From: Chlamydiota bacterium
Lineage (GTDB): Bacteria > Chlamydiota > Chlamydiia > Chlamydiales > SM23-39
Reading direction: 5' to 3'
NCBI GenBank assembly: GCA_021772195.1
Contig: JAJFML010000158.1
Location: 1 to 7,101, forward strand
Length of the DNA: 7,101 nt
Shown here: positions 1 to 5,557 of the stretch, one piece after another
Layout of the letters: each line of letters starts with the position of its first letter
Position numbering within the stretch: position 1 is the stretch's first letter
Position numbers and translations under genes: made by a program
The notes under the pieces: model-generated
Told to the model about the DNA's origin: nothing
Databases searched by the model: none
The model's input: only the letters and a program-made list of their open reading frames with translations

Positions 1-82
1 AAAGGCGGTTTTGAATATCTTTTTGATAGTCATAGTCATCAAGATTAATTTTATTTTTACGTGCACTGCCCAGTTCAATCAT
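1..82 (-). CDS. N-terminal fragment of an unidentified protein, cut by the left edge
   Basis: Reading leftward from an ATG at 82-80, the frame stays open to the window edge and gives 27 complete codons. The peptide starts MIELGSARKNKINLDDYD and is rich in charged residues, with an acidic DDYDY patch. A TAG stop lies in frame directly before this ATG, so no longer upstream start is possible. Upstream on the minus strand there is only a weak purine stretch (AGAGAA) as a ribosome site. I do not recognise the family from this short piece. It has no signal peptide or membrane segment, so the visible part looks cytoplasmic. It is divergent from the gene at 256, and the 83-255 gap would hold both promoters. 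Confidence 0.6.
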   Translation of the reverse strand, partial: MIELGSARKNKINLDDYDYQKDIQNRL

Positions 83-255
83 CTAATCTGTTCTCTAAGT
101 TGTTGATTTCTAGCGAGAAATTAGTTTCAAAAATTTAATTAAAATTCCAAAAACTAAGAATTTTTCAACGCAGAGTTTAGCAAAAAATAGCTATTGTTGA
201 CAAGAAGATCAGAATCCCTCAAAAGGAAATTATAAACACGGGTTAAGGAGTTATT

Positions 256-1005
256 ATGCAAAGCGCATGGAAAATTAAAATGCTAGTTTTAGCAAATGTA
301 CTGTTGGTTACATTATTTATTGTTTCTGGATTTGGGGGTAGTAACTCCTTTAAAAATCTTGAGGTTGGTTCACTTATCATAAAATCTCCTAATTCTAAGT
401 CGTCTATCCATTTAGGCTTTAAAGATGATCAGGCGGTTATTTCCATCTTAGATGAGGCTGGAAGGTCTTCCTTTCAAGTTGTAAGCGCAGAGGATGGGTC
501 TGTTCTTTCTCTAAATGATGCATCGGGCTCTGAAAGAGTTGCTGTAAAAGGGGGAGCTACTCCCGGTATTTTTATGAAAAACGATGAAAATAAAACAATT
601 GGAACATGGACAATGCTATCTGACGGCGGCTCAGGCTTTGGTCTTGCTAATCGAAATGGCGGGGCCAGTACAATTCTTCGAGGTGGTATGAATCCCAGCG
701 TCTCTTTCTTCAATGCAAACAGCGAACCTACAGCTGCACTTGGTATGATTCAAAGAGTGCCGCATCTTCTCATCTCTGGTCCTGTTGGAAATGAAGGCAT
801 TCTAATTCACGGCGGAAAGCCATCTTCAATGCTCTTTGTAGATGAGATTGGCAAAGTTAACATTATGATTTCAAAACATGGCGTCTTTCAAGGTAAAAAA
901 GAAGGAGCACCTGCTCAGCCTAAGAAAGAGAAAAAGGTCTTTTCATTCGATGATACAGACATGTTTTTTCCAGACGTTGAAATGGATGAAAAAAGTCACC
1001 GATAA
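256..1005 (+). CDS. Membrane-anchored protein with repeated beta-strand motifs, function unknown
   Basis: This 249-residue protein begins with a short basic stretch (K6, K8) and one hydrophobic segment at about residues 9-27, typical of an uncleaved signal anchor or a poor signal peptide. The rest would then lie outside the inner membrane. Residues about 35-210 are glycine-, serine- and asparagine-rich and alternate hydrophobic and polar residues. They form degenerate repeats of roughly 20-25 residues of the kind I.I.D..G followed by L.L.D..G..R. Similar repeats occur in bacterial secreted or surface proteins and suggest a stacked beta fold. The tail is basic (KKEGAPAQPKKEKK) and then acidic. 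No catalytic motif is visible. AAGGAG at 245-250, five bases from the ATG, supports the start. The next gene follows after 12 bases, so the two are probably one operon. Confidence 0.8.
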   Translation: MQSAWKIKMLVLANVLLVTLFIVSGFGGSNSFKNLEVGSLIIKSPNSKSSIHLGFKDDQAVISILDEAGRSSFQVVSAEDGSVLSLNDASGSERVAVKGGATPGIFMKNDENKTIGTWTMLSDGGSGFGLANRNGGASTILRGGMNPSVSFFNANSEPTAALGMIQRVPHLLISGPVGNEGILIHGGKPSSMLFVDEIGKVNIMISKHGVFQGKKEGAPAQPKKEKKVFSFDDTDMFFPDVEMDEKSHR

Positions 1006-1017
1006 AAGGGAGATAAG

Positions 1018-1269
1018 ATGGAACCTAAAAGCTCAATAGAAGGTTTTCAAAGAGAATGGGAAGATATGGCTCTTCATCTATCTACCCACGTACCGGCAGG
1101 CAATCTCCGAGATAAGCTGGAGGAACAGCTGATTTGGCTCAAGAGCCAGCTGGTTTATTTTGAGGAGAGCCGTGACTATGATCAGTTAAAGGGCTATTTT
1201 AATGAGGTTGTAGATTCTATCAACCTCGAGCTCCATCTCAATCGAAAAGAGCGCTTCCGTAATCAATAA
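1018..1269 (+). CDS. Small helical protein of unknown function, intact parent of the nearby duplicate
   Basis: This 83-residue protein is highly charged, with no signal peptide or membrane segment, and is predicted to be mostly alpha-helical (heptad-like leucines in KLEEQLIWLKSQL, residues about 33-45). It begins 12 bases after the preceding gene, with AAAAGGGAG as ribosome site, so the pair is probably co-transcribed. Its stop is TAA followed at once by TAG, and a hairpin terminator closes the unit. The last 42 codons before the stop (from 1141) recur at 1756-1881 with 87% nucleotide identity. About half of the changes are synonymous, which suggests selection on the protein. I do not recognise a family. 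The size and charge would fit a small adaptor or chaperone-like protein, but nothing in the sequence proves that. Confidence 0.75.
   Translation: MEPKSSIEGFQREWEDMALHLSTHVPAGNLRDKLEEQLIWLKSQLVYFEESRDYDQLKGYFNEVVDSINLELHLNRKERFRNQ
1141..1266 (+). repeat. Direct repeat, copy 1 (inside the 83-residue gene)
   Basis: This 126-base segment pairs with 1756-1881 without gaps at a constant offset of 615 bases. By my count there are 16 differences (about 87% identity). The encoded peptides match at 36 of 42 positions, including the final RKERFRNQ. Confidence 0.85.
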
Positions 1270-1271
1270 TA

Positions 1272-1296
1272 GAGGGGTTAAAACCCCTCCTTTCTT
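1272..1296 (+). terminator. Rho-independent terminator after the 256-1269 gene pair
   Basis: The inverted repeat GAGGGGTT / AACCCCTC (1272-1279 and 1282-1289) forms a G+C-rich stem with a very short loop, followed by CTTTCTT. It starts just after the tandem TAA-TAG stops of the 83-residue gene. The T tract is interrupted, so termination may be incomplete. Confidence 0.75.
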
Positions 1297-1345
1297 AAGT
1301 TGTTAAAAATAAGACGCTTGCAAATCTCCATTTTAAAAACAAAAC

Positions 1346-1374
1346 TTTACATTAATTAAAATAAAGTTTATAAT
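1346..1374 (+). promoter_or_regulatory. Sigma-70-type promoter for the 93-residue orphan gene
   Basis: TTTACA at 1346-1351 (one mismatch to TTGACA) and a perfect TATAAT at 1369-1374 are separated by exactly 17 bases. Transcription would start near 1381, leaving a leader of about 29 bases before the ATG at 1410. It lies just downstream of a terminator, so the orphan has its own transcription unit. This is the best-matching promoter I found in the window. Confidence 0.75.
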
Positions 1375-1409
1375 AGTTGTATTAAATAATTAAAAAAAAA
1401 GGAGAAGTT

Positions 1410-1691
1410 ATGTCATCGGTTAGTAATAATTTATCAGGAAAAGTTGTTAATTTTTTTAGCTCAGAAAAATATAAGTATAGTCCTGCGTCTAAAGTACCTG
1501 GTTTAAACGCTATAGTGGGTGCTTTTAGAATGCTTGCTGGATTTTTTCAGGTAATAGCGGGAGATCCTTGGAATAGAGCGGTTCATGATATATTTAACGG
1601 TCTTGGTGAAATAACTTGGGTTCTGCCAATTGCCCAATATTTTTATCTGCAAAATGAGGAAGATAAGAAAAATTACGCGCAACTAACATGA
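1410..1691 (+). CDS. Small hydrophobic orphan protein, function unknown
   Basis: This 93-residue protein has a polar N-terminus (1-29), a moderately hydrophobic stretch at about 31-51 (GLNAIVGAFRMLAGFFQVIA), a polar break with DPWNR (52-56), a second hydrophobic or amphipathic stretch at about 62-80, and a charged tail. The two stretches separated by a short loop could be a membrane hairpin. That layout is loosely like chlamydial inclusion-membrane proteins, but the stretches are short and contain charged residues, so the comparison is weak. AAGGAG at 1399-1404 sits five bases from the ATG, and a near-perfect promoter lies upstream, so expression is likely. It lies between the two copies of the 83-residue gene's 3' end. 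No family is recognised. Confidence 0.7.
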   Translation: MSSVSNNLSGKVVNFFSSEKYKYSPASKVPGLNAIVGAFRMLAGFFQVIAGDPWNRAVHDIFNGLGEITWVLPIAQYFYLQNEEDKKNYAQLT

Positions 1692-2052
1692 TGTTGGTAA
1701 GCGGCGAACAGGGCGCTGAGGGAATACCTGTAGGTAGGCTTGAAATATTTGGCTGGGGAGCCAGCTAGTGTACTTTGAGGAGAGTCGTAACTACGATCAG
1801 TTCAAGGTCTATTTTAGCGAGGTTGTAGATTCTATTAACCTCGATCTCCATCTCAATCGAAAAGAGCGCTTTCGAAATCAAGAAAATATTGAAGGTTACA
1901 AAGATCAGATTAAAAGTTTAGTGAAACAGACAGTGTATTGTAATGGTTCTGAAGCTTCTATGCTAGTTAAGTTTGATAAACAAAATACTGGTTTATTTGG
2001 ATCGTATACCGATCAGAATAGAGATATTTCAAAGACGCGCATCTTGTTTTAG
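1692..2052 (+). pseudogene. Decayed or rearranged second copy of the 83-residue gene
   Basis: From 1756 to 1881 the sequence matches the last 42 sense codons of the 83-residue gene. Upstream, traces of homology remain (TACCTGTAGG at about 1725-1734 against TACCGGCAGG in the parent; ATTTGGCT at 1747-1754), but small deletions break the frame and TGA at 1741-1743 blocks it. The 5' half is therefore lost. Past the point where the parent stops, the frame stays open for 56 more codons of unrelated sequence to TAG at 2050-2052, overlapping the end of rarA by four bases. A shortened product could start at GTG 1768, seven bases after GGGGAG at 1755-1760, giving 94 residues. I favour a pseudogene or fusion remnant, but a live truncated paralogue cannot be excluded. 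Confidence 0.55.
1756..1881 (+). repeat. Direct repeat, copy 2 (in the decayed duplicate)
   Basis: This is the partner of 1141-1266. At its right end the parent copy has stop codons, whereas this copy continues into a new open tail. At its left end the homology becomes gapped. Confidence 0.85.
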
Positions 2053-3296
2053 GAATTAAGATTTTCTCTCAATTTTTCAAAATAGGAGATCCTTTTTTTC
2101 ATCTCTCTTTCAAAACCGCGCTCTTCAGGTTGGTAATAGGTCTTGCGACCCATCTGATCCGGAAAGTAGTTCTGCCCCGAAAACCCTTTCTCTGTATCAT
2201 GATCATAGATATATCCTTCTGAACAACCCATTTCTAACATCTGTTTCGTTGGAGCGTTGAGTATCTTTTTGGGAGGATTCAAAGAGCTTGTCTTTTCTGC
2301 TGAGGTGGATGCACTTTTCATTGCCAAGTATGCCTTGTTGCTTTTGGGAGCGAGCGCTAGATAGATGACTGCTTGCGCGAGCCCTAGCTCTCCTTCGGGG
2401 GATCCCAGAATGGTGTACATCTCATGGGCATCGAGTGCATATCTTAGAGCTGAAGGATCTGCAAGTCCAATATCCTCCACAGCCATACGAATTACCCTTC
2501 GCGCGATGAACTTGGGGTCCTCACCTCCATTCAGCATTCTTGCGAGCCAATAGAGAGCAGCATCGGGATCGGATCCTCGAATCGATTTATGAAGAGCAGA
2601 GATAAGGTTGTAATGACCTTCTTTGTCACGATCATAGAGAGAGGATTTCTTGTGAAGAAATTGCTCAAGATTTTCTAGTGGCTGTTCGGTATCGATCTCC
2701 TCTAAATTCTCAATGAGGTTGAGGAGGTGTCTTGCGTCTCCTTTCGATAATGCAGTGAGATGCTTTTTTAGATTAAGGGAGAGCTTTTTGCCGGTTTTTG
2801 TTTCGTATTGGTTCAGGATGTGAAGGATTGCATCATCATTTAAAGCATTGATTTCAAGAACGCGAAGGCGAGAGAGGAGCGCGTTGTTGATTGCAAAAGA
2901 AGGATTTTCCGTAGTAGCTGCAATGAGTGTCATTGATCCATCTTCCAAATAGGGAAGAAAGAGAACTTGCTGAGCTCGGTTGAATCGGTGAATCTCATCG
3001 ATAAAAAGAATCGTTTTTTGTCCAAAGAAGGATTTTTCGGAAAGAATTTTTCTAACATCTGAGATAGTAGATGAGACGGCAGATATGGAGAAAAAAGAAG
3101 CATTTTTGAAGGACTTTCCATAGAGCCTTGCAATGGGTGTCTTTCCAGATCCGGGCGGGCCAAAGAGTAGGATTGAGAGAGGTTTATTGCTTTGAATTAG
3201 GTGAGTTAACCATCCTTTTTCTCCAATAAGCTTCTCGTGACCTACAACCTCACCTATAACAGTGGGTCTTAATCTTTCAGATAATGGCGGTTTCAT
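2049..3296 (-). CDS. rarA: Replication-associated recombination protein A (RarA/MgsA family AAA+ ATPase)
   Basis: This 415-residue cytoplasmic ATPase belongs to the clamp-loader-like RarA/MgsA/WRNIP1 family, which acts at stalled replication forks and interacts with single-strand binding protein. Visible motifs are Walker A GPPGSGKT (46-53), Walker B ILFIDE (96-101) followed by IHRFNR, sensor 1 TTEN (128-131), an arginine finger in LLSRLR (R143) and sensor 2 GDAR (186-189). The C-terminal half carries the family-typical YDRDKEGHYN and IRGSDPDAALYWLARML region (221-255) and, near the end, GRKTYYQP (383-390). All key residues are present, and the length is slightly below the roughly 447 residues of the E. 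coli protein. Walker A is followed by P54 instead of the common T or L. The start overlaps the glutaredoxin stop as ATGA (3293-3296), so translation is probably coupled to it. Confidence 0.95.
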   Translation of the reverse strand: MKPPLSERLRPTVIGEVVGHEKLIGEKGWLTHLIQSNKPLSILLFGPPGSGKTPIARLYGKSFKNASFFSISAVSSTISDVRKILSEKSFFGQKTILFIDEIHRFNRAQQVLFLPYLEDGSMTLIAATTENPSFAINNALLSRLRVLEINALNDDAILHILNQYETKTGKKLSLNLKKHLTALSKGDARHLLNLIENLEEIDTEQPLENLEQFLHKKSSLYDRDKEGHYNLISALHKSIRGSDPDAALYWLARMLNGGEDPKFIARRVIRMAVEDIGLADPSALRYALDAHEMYTILGSPEGELGLAQAVIYLALAPKSNKAYLAMKSASTSAEKTSSLNPPKKILNAPTKQMLEMGCSEGYIYDHDTEKGFSGQNYFPDQMGRKTYYQPEERGFEREMKKRISYFEKLRENLNS

Positions 3297-3529
3297 AGCT
3301 CACTCTTATTTCTTTTTAGCCATTCGATGATATCATCCGATTCATAAAGAGCTTCTCCCTCATGAACAAGACAGGGAACCTGAGTTTTTCCGCCTAGGTT
3401 TTCAAGTTCATCGATATATTCTGGGTTTTTAGAGAGATCCTTAATTTTCACAGAGAGCTCTTCTTTTTCAAGATAATTTAAAACTTTTCTGCAAAAGGGA
3501 CACATGGTGCGAATGTATAGTGTAATCAT
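3293..3529 (-). CDS. Glutaredoxin
   Basis: This 78-residue single-domain thioredoxin-fold protein is expected to reduce disulfides or remove glutathione from proteins in the cytoplasm using glutathione. The redox motif CPFC is at residues 10-13, the cis-proline segment TQVP at 49-52 and the glutathione-contacting ESDD at 63-66. The order and spacing are those of dithiol glutaredoxins and of the related glutathione-transferase N-terminal domain. The length is that of a complete glutaredoxin. A GAGGT ribosome site (minus strand, 3541-3537) lies seven bases upstream of the ATG. It is the first gene of a two-gene unit with rarA, overlapping it by four bases. No biochemical link between the two is implied. 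Confidence 0.93.
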   Translation of the reverse strand: MITLYIRTMCPFCRKVLNYLEKEELSVKIKDLSKNPEYIDELENLGGKTQVPCLVHEGEALYESDDIIEWLKRNKSEL

Positions 3530-3707
3530 TTTTAATACCTCATTTTATCGGTGTTAGCGTATCAAAAAGTTGTTATATATGCAAGCTGTTCTGTTTAAGT
3601 TGGTTGAAAATGTAAATTCCGACTATATTAAAAAAATATCTTGATAGTAATGTGCTTTTTTGAGCTAATAAACAATGTAAGGTTATTTCAGAATACAGGG
3701 GAGTTTT

Positions 3708-3914
3708 ATGAAAAACTGTGATTTTTTTGCTATGATCCTTTTGATTCTTGGCGGGATCAACTGGGGTCTCTGGGGCGTTTTCGACTTTAATCTTGTTGAT
3801 TACGTGTTCGCTAGAGTATGGATTGATAGAGCACTCTATTTCCTAATCGGCGTATCTGCTGTCTATGTTGCTTTCTCTTGGAAAGTACTACAAGGACGTA
3901 TCACCAGAAAGTAG
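3708..3914 (+). CDS. DUF378-like small inner-membrane protein
   Basis: This 68-residue protein has two predicted transmembrane helices, at about residues 7-27 and 42-60. The segment ILGGINWGLWGVFDFNLVDY (13-32) carries the GG.NWGL.G.FDFNLV signature of DUF378 proteins, a widespread family of small membrane proteins with no established function. The C-terminus is short and basic (GRITRK). GGGGAG at 3698-3703 is four bases from the ATG, a slightly short spacing. It stands alone, divergent from the glutaredoxin gene and closed by a strong terminator, so it is probably a single-gene unit. TTGATA at 3641-3646 could be a -35 box, but no convincing -10 box sits at the right distance. Confidence 0.88.
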   Translation: MKNCDFFAMILLILGGINWGLWGVFDFNLVDYVFARVWIDRALYFLIGVSAVYVAFSWKVLQGRITRK

Positions 3915-3927
3915 TTCGTCAAATTGT

Positions 3928-3967
3928 AAAGGCCTTTTCATATTCTTATGAAAGGCCTTTATTTTTT
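3928..3967 (+). terminator. Strong rho-independent terminator after the DUF378-like gene
   Basis: The arms 3928-3942 and 3947-3960 pair through AAAGGCC/GGCCTTT and TCATA/TATGA with one extra T bulged on the left arm, leaving the loop TTCT. ATTTTTT follows. It begins 13 bases after the stop codon. Confidence 0.92.
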
Positions 3968-4138
3968 CCCTTAATTGGACCCCATTTACACTAATCAGTC
4001 ACTCGCTTACTAAAAAAAATAAATGTAATACTTATTTTAATTTTTTTAACCCTTTTAGTTCAGGTTTTTAGAGCTTTTTAAAAAAAAGTTAAGATCTTAA
4101 AATCGCCCTCAGAGATATATGCGAGCTGGATATTTTGC

Positions 4139-4151
4139 TGATTTAATTATA
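4139..4151 (+). repeat. 13-base direct repeat upstream of the histone gene, copy 1
   Basis: TGATTTAATTATA occurs here and again, identical, at 4179-4191. The starts are 40 bases apart, close to four helical turns, so the copies lie on nearly the same face. The second copy overlaps the proposed -35 box. In such AT-rich DNA this could be chance. Confidence 0.5.
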
Positions 4152-4177
4152 AATGTCAAAGTATTTTTATCATAAAT

Positions 4178-4207
4178 TTGATTTAATTATAGAAATTATT
4201 ATATATT
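4178..4207 (+). promoter_or_regulatory. hctB: Candidate sigma-70-type promoter for the histone-like gene
   Basis: TTGATT at 4178-4183 (four of six consensus bases) and TATATT at 4202-4207 (five of six) are separated by 18 bases. Transcription would begin near 4214 and give a leader of about 84 bases. The whole region is AT-rich, so several weaker -10-like hexamers overlap it. Confidence 0.45.
4179..4191 (+). repeat. 13-base direct repeat upstream of the histone gene, copy 2
   Basis: This copy is identical to 4139-4151 and overlaps the proposed -35 region and spacer of the histone promoter. A regulator bound here would compete with RNA polymerase; that role is an inference. Confidence 0.5.
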
Positions 4208-4222
4208 AAAAGAGTAAGGTAA

Positions 4223-4258
4223 ATGAATAGTTTTTTAGTAAACAGCATATGCCGATAG
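4223..4258 (+). CDS. Possible 11-codon leader ORF before the histone gene
   Basis: ATG at 4223 opens MNSFLVNSICR and ends at TAG 4256-4258, 39 bases before the histone ATG. AAGGT lies just upstream (4216-4220), but only two bases separate it from the ATG, which is poor spacing. If the proposed promoter is right, this ORF would be at the very 5' end of the message. An ORF this short can arise by chance, and there is no run of a regulatory amino acid. Confidence 0.2.
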   Translation: MNSFLVNSICR

Positions 4259-4297
4259 CTTCCATCAGTTGGTGGGGCAGTAAAAGGAGGAATTTAT

Positions 4298-4816
4298 ATG
4301 TTAAAACGTAAAAGGAAAGTGGCTAGCAAGCGAAAGACTGCTAAAAAAGCTACTTCGAGAAAGAGCACTGCTCGCAAGAGTAAGACTACTCGTAAAACAG
4401 CTAAGCGTAAAGCTGCTAAAAAATCTACAGCTAAGCGTAAAACTGCTAAGAAAAAAACAGTTAAACGTAAAACTGCTAAGAAAACTACAGCTAAGCGTAA
4501 AACAGCTAAGAAAAAAACAGTTAAACGTAAAACTGCTAAGAAAAAGCCAGTTAAGCGTAAAGCTGCTAAAAAAACAGCTAAACGTAAAACTGCTAAGAAA
4601 AAACCAGTTAAGCGTAAAGCTGCTAAAAAATCTACAGCTAAGAAAAAAACAGTTAAACGTAAAACTGCTAAGAAAAAGCCAGTTAAGCGTAAAGCTGCTA
4701 AAAAAACTACTGCAAAAAGAAAGACAAAAAGAAAAGCTGTTAAGAGAAAACCTGCCGTAAGACGTAAAAGAAGAGCTAAAAAAGAAGAAGCTCCTATCGC
4801 ACTACTTACAGCCTAA
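4298..4816 (+). CDS. hctB: Histone H1-like DNA-binding protein (Hc2/HctB type)
   Basis: This 172-residue protein is almost entirely lysine, arginine, alanine and threonine, built from units of about 9-10 residues such as KRKTAKKKTV and KRKAAKKKPV. Only the C-terminus (EEAPIALLTA, 163-172) departs from this. This matches chlamydial Hc2, which binds DNA without strong sequence preference and condenses the nucleoid when reticulate bodies turn into elementary bodies. The units resemble the tails of eukaryotic H1. AAAAGGAGG at 4282-4290, seven bases from the ATG, is an excellent ribosome site and fits high expression. Proteins of this kind also occur outside chlamydiae (for example BpH1 of Bordetella), so the symbol rests on similarity of composition and repeat style. 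Repeat number in such genes often varies among strains. Confidence 0.88.
   Translation: MLKRKRKVASKRKTAKKATSRKSTARKSKTTRKTAKRKAAKKSTAKRKTAKKKTVKRKTAKKTTAKRKTAKKKTVKRKTAKKKPVKRKAAKKTAKRKTAKKKPVKRKAAKKSTAKKKTVKRKTAKKKPVKRKAAKKTTAKRKTKRKAVKRKPAVRRKRRAKKEEAPIALLTA
4502..4575 (+). repeat. hctB: Perfect 74-bp internal repeat of the histone gene, copy 1
   Basis: The segment from ACAGCTAAG to GCTAAAAAAAC recurs base for base at 4634-4707, offset by 132 bases (44 codons, in frame). Flanking bases differ on both sides, so the exact repeat is 74 bases. A looser 60-base period (20 codons) links 4441-4500 with 4501-4560. Confidence 0.9.
4634..4707 (+). repeat. hctB: Perfect 74-bp internal repeat of the histone gene, copy 2
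   Basis: This is the partner of 4502-4575. Perfect identity including silent positions points to recent duplication or gene conversion. Because the offset is a multiple of three, recombination between the copies would remove 44 codons without a frameshift. Confidence 0.9.
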
Positions 4817-4840
4817 GCATTTTATAAATGTTACGTTCAG

Positions 4841-4876
4841 AATCGAGCAAGAGTCTTACTTGCTCGATTTTTTTCT
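4841..4876 (+). terminator. Strong rho-independent terminator after the histone gene
   Basis: AATCGAGCAAG (4841-4851) pairs perfectly with CTTGCTCGATT (4859-4869) as an 11-bp stem with a seven-base loop, followed by a run of Ts. It begins 24 bases after the histone stop codon. It lacks a T run on the minus strand, so it probably does not serve the convergent nitroreductase gene. Confidence 0.92.
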
Positions 4877-4886
4877 ATATAGAAAA
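4871..4886. repeat. 16-base perfect palindrome between convergent genes
   Basis: TTTTCTATATAGAAAA is its own reverse complement. It overlaps the T tract of the histone terminator and ends three bases before the end of the nitroreductase gene. It could be chance in AT-rich DNA or a weak secondary hairpin in either transcript. Confidence 0.5.
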
Positions 4887-4889
4887 TAG

Positions 4890-5459
4890 TTAGAAGTGCC
4901 CTTCCATCACAATCTCCTCAAACTCTTTTCGTAAACTAGGCTCCTCTTTTAATTGAAGCTCCGCAGGTAGGCTCTCCTTTGAAGCTTTTTTGCCAATTGC
5001 AACCATTGCCTCTACTTGGTATTCATCCGGGATTTTCAGGTCCTTTTTAGATCTCTCATAATCAAAGCCTTGCATACCATGGACCACAAAACCTGAGATA
5101 GATCCTTGAAGAGCTAGGTTTTCCCAGGCAGCGCCCGTATCAAAGCTGTGAGTGGGGGCTGGCTTGTTATTCTTCTCAAAAGCCAAACGCGAGATGACGA
5201 CGACTAAAACGCTAGCATCTTTTGCCCAGGATTGATTGAATTCAATCAGAAGATTAAAAAGAGCATTCCAATGCTCCGTCTCTCTGTGGGCATATATGAA
5301 GCGCCACGGCTGGGCGTTATAGCTCGAAGGTGCCCACCTTGCAGCCTCAAAGAGCGGGAAAAGTTCTTCGTTAGTCATAGCCTCGCCAGTCATAGCCCTA
5401 GGAGACCACCTGTTTAGAATCATAGGGTGGATGGGGTATTTAGTTTTTCTTTCGCTCAT
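4890..5459 (-). CDS. Nitroreductase family flavoprotein
   Basis: This is a 189-residue cytoplasmic NAD(P)H-dependent FMN oxidoreductase of the nitroreductase superfamily; the physiological substrate cannot be told from sequence. With M at 5459 as residue 1, RWSPRAM at 17-23 and ARWAPSSYNAQPWRF at 40-54 supply the FMN-contacting Arg, Ser and Asn residues. AAWENLALQ and HGMQGFD further on are typical of the family. The length fits the family. The frame is open for 40 more codons upstream, but that extension is a phenylalanine-rich run of AT-rich DNA. The ATG at 5459 has AAAGGAG (minus strand, 5472-5466) at six-base spacing and starts just before the conserved domain, so I chose it. It is convergent with the histone gene and divergent from the SH2-like gene. 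Confidence 0.92.
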   Translation of the reverse strand: MSERKTKYPIHPMILNRWSPRAMTGEAMTNEELFPLFEAARWAPSSYNAQPWRFIYAHRETEHWNALFNLLIEFNQSWAKDASVLVVVISRLAFEKNNKPAPTHSFDTGAAWENLALQGSISGFVVHGMQGFDYERSKKDLKIPDEYQVEAMVAIGKKASKESLPAELQLKEEPSLRKEFEEIVMEGHF

Positions 5460-5483
5460 GGAACGCTCCTTTGTTTGCTCTTG

Positions 5484-5513
5484 AATATAGTAGATAAGGA
5501 TAAAAAAGGTGAA
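5484..5513 (-). promoter_or_regulatory. Candidate promoter for the nitroreductase gene
   Basis: On the minus strand, TTCACC (5513-5508, four of six consensus bases) and TATATT (5489-5484, five of six) are 18 bases apart. Transcription would start near 5477 and leave about 18 leader bases, enough to hold the AAAGGAG site at 5472-5466. Confidence 0.4.
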
Positions 5514-5557
5514 AAAAAATCTAATAACTTTTAAACAAAAAGTAGGGGGAAAAAACA

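Larger units (their letters stand above)
3968..4297. other. AT-rich gene-free region upstream of the histone gene
   Basis: No long reading frame or RNA gene is visible here. The stretch is dominated by A and T runs, as expected for bent or easily melted DNA. It holds a 13-base direct repeat (4139-4151 and 4179-4191), a candidate promoter (4178-4207), an 11-codon possible leader ORF (4223-4258) and a small hairpin CCATC-AGTT-GGTGG (4262-4275, one G-U pair) ending six bases before the histone ribosome site. Confidence 0.6.

Noticed and set aside
197..236. Perfect TTGACA (197-202) and TATAAA (231-236) upstream of the gene at 256
   Set aside because: They are 28 bases apart, too far for a sigma-70 promoter, and neither has a good partner at 16-18 bases. 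Use of TATAAA would also put the transcript start almost on the ribosome site.
1688..1768. A 26-codon frame starting in the ATGA overlap with the 93-residue gene's stop
   Set aside because: It is short enough to be chance, and its sequence partly aligns out of frame with the 5' half of the duplicated gene, so it is better read as decayed duplicate.
2000..2014. Hairpin GATCG-TATAC-CGATC downstream of the rarA stop, considered as a terminator
   Set aside because: The stem is only five base pairs and no T run follows on the minus strand. It also lies inside the open tail of the duplicate.
3641..3669. TTGATA with GCTAAT 17 bases on, as promoter of the DUF378-like gene
   Set aside because: The -10 hexamer lacks the critical A at its second position, so I do not list it as a feature.
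4431..4707. Regular short repeats that could suggest a CRISPR array or satellite
   Set aside because: The repeats are in frame, coding and without unique spacers. They encode the Lys/Arg-rich units of a histone-like protein.
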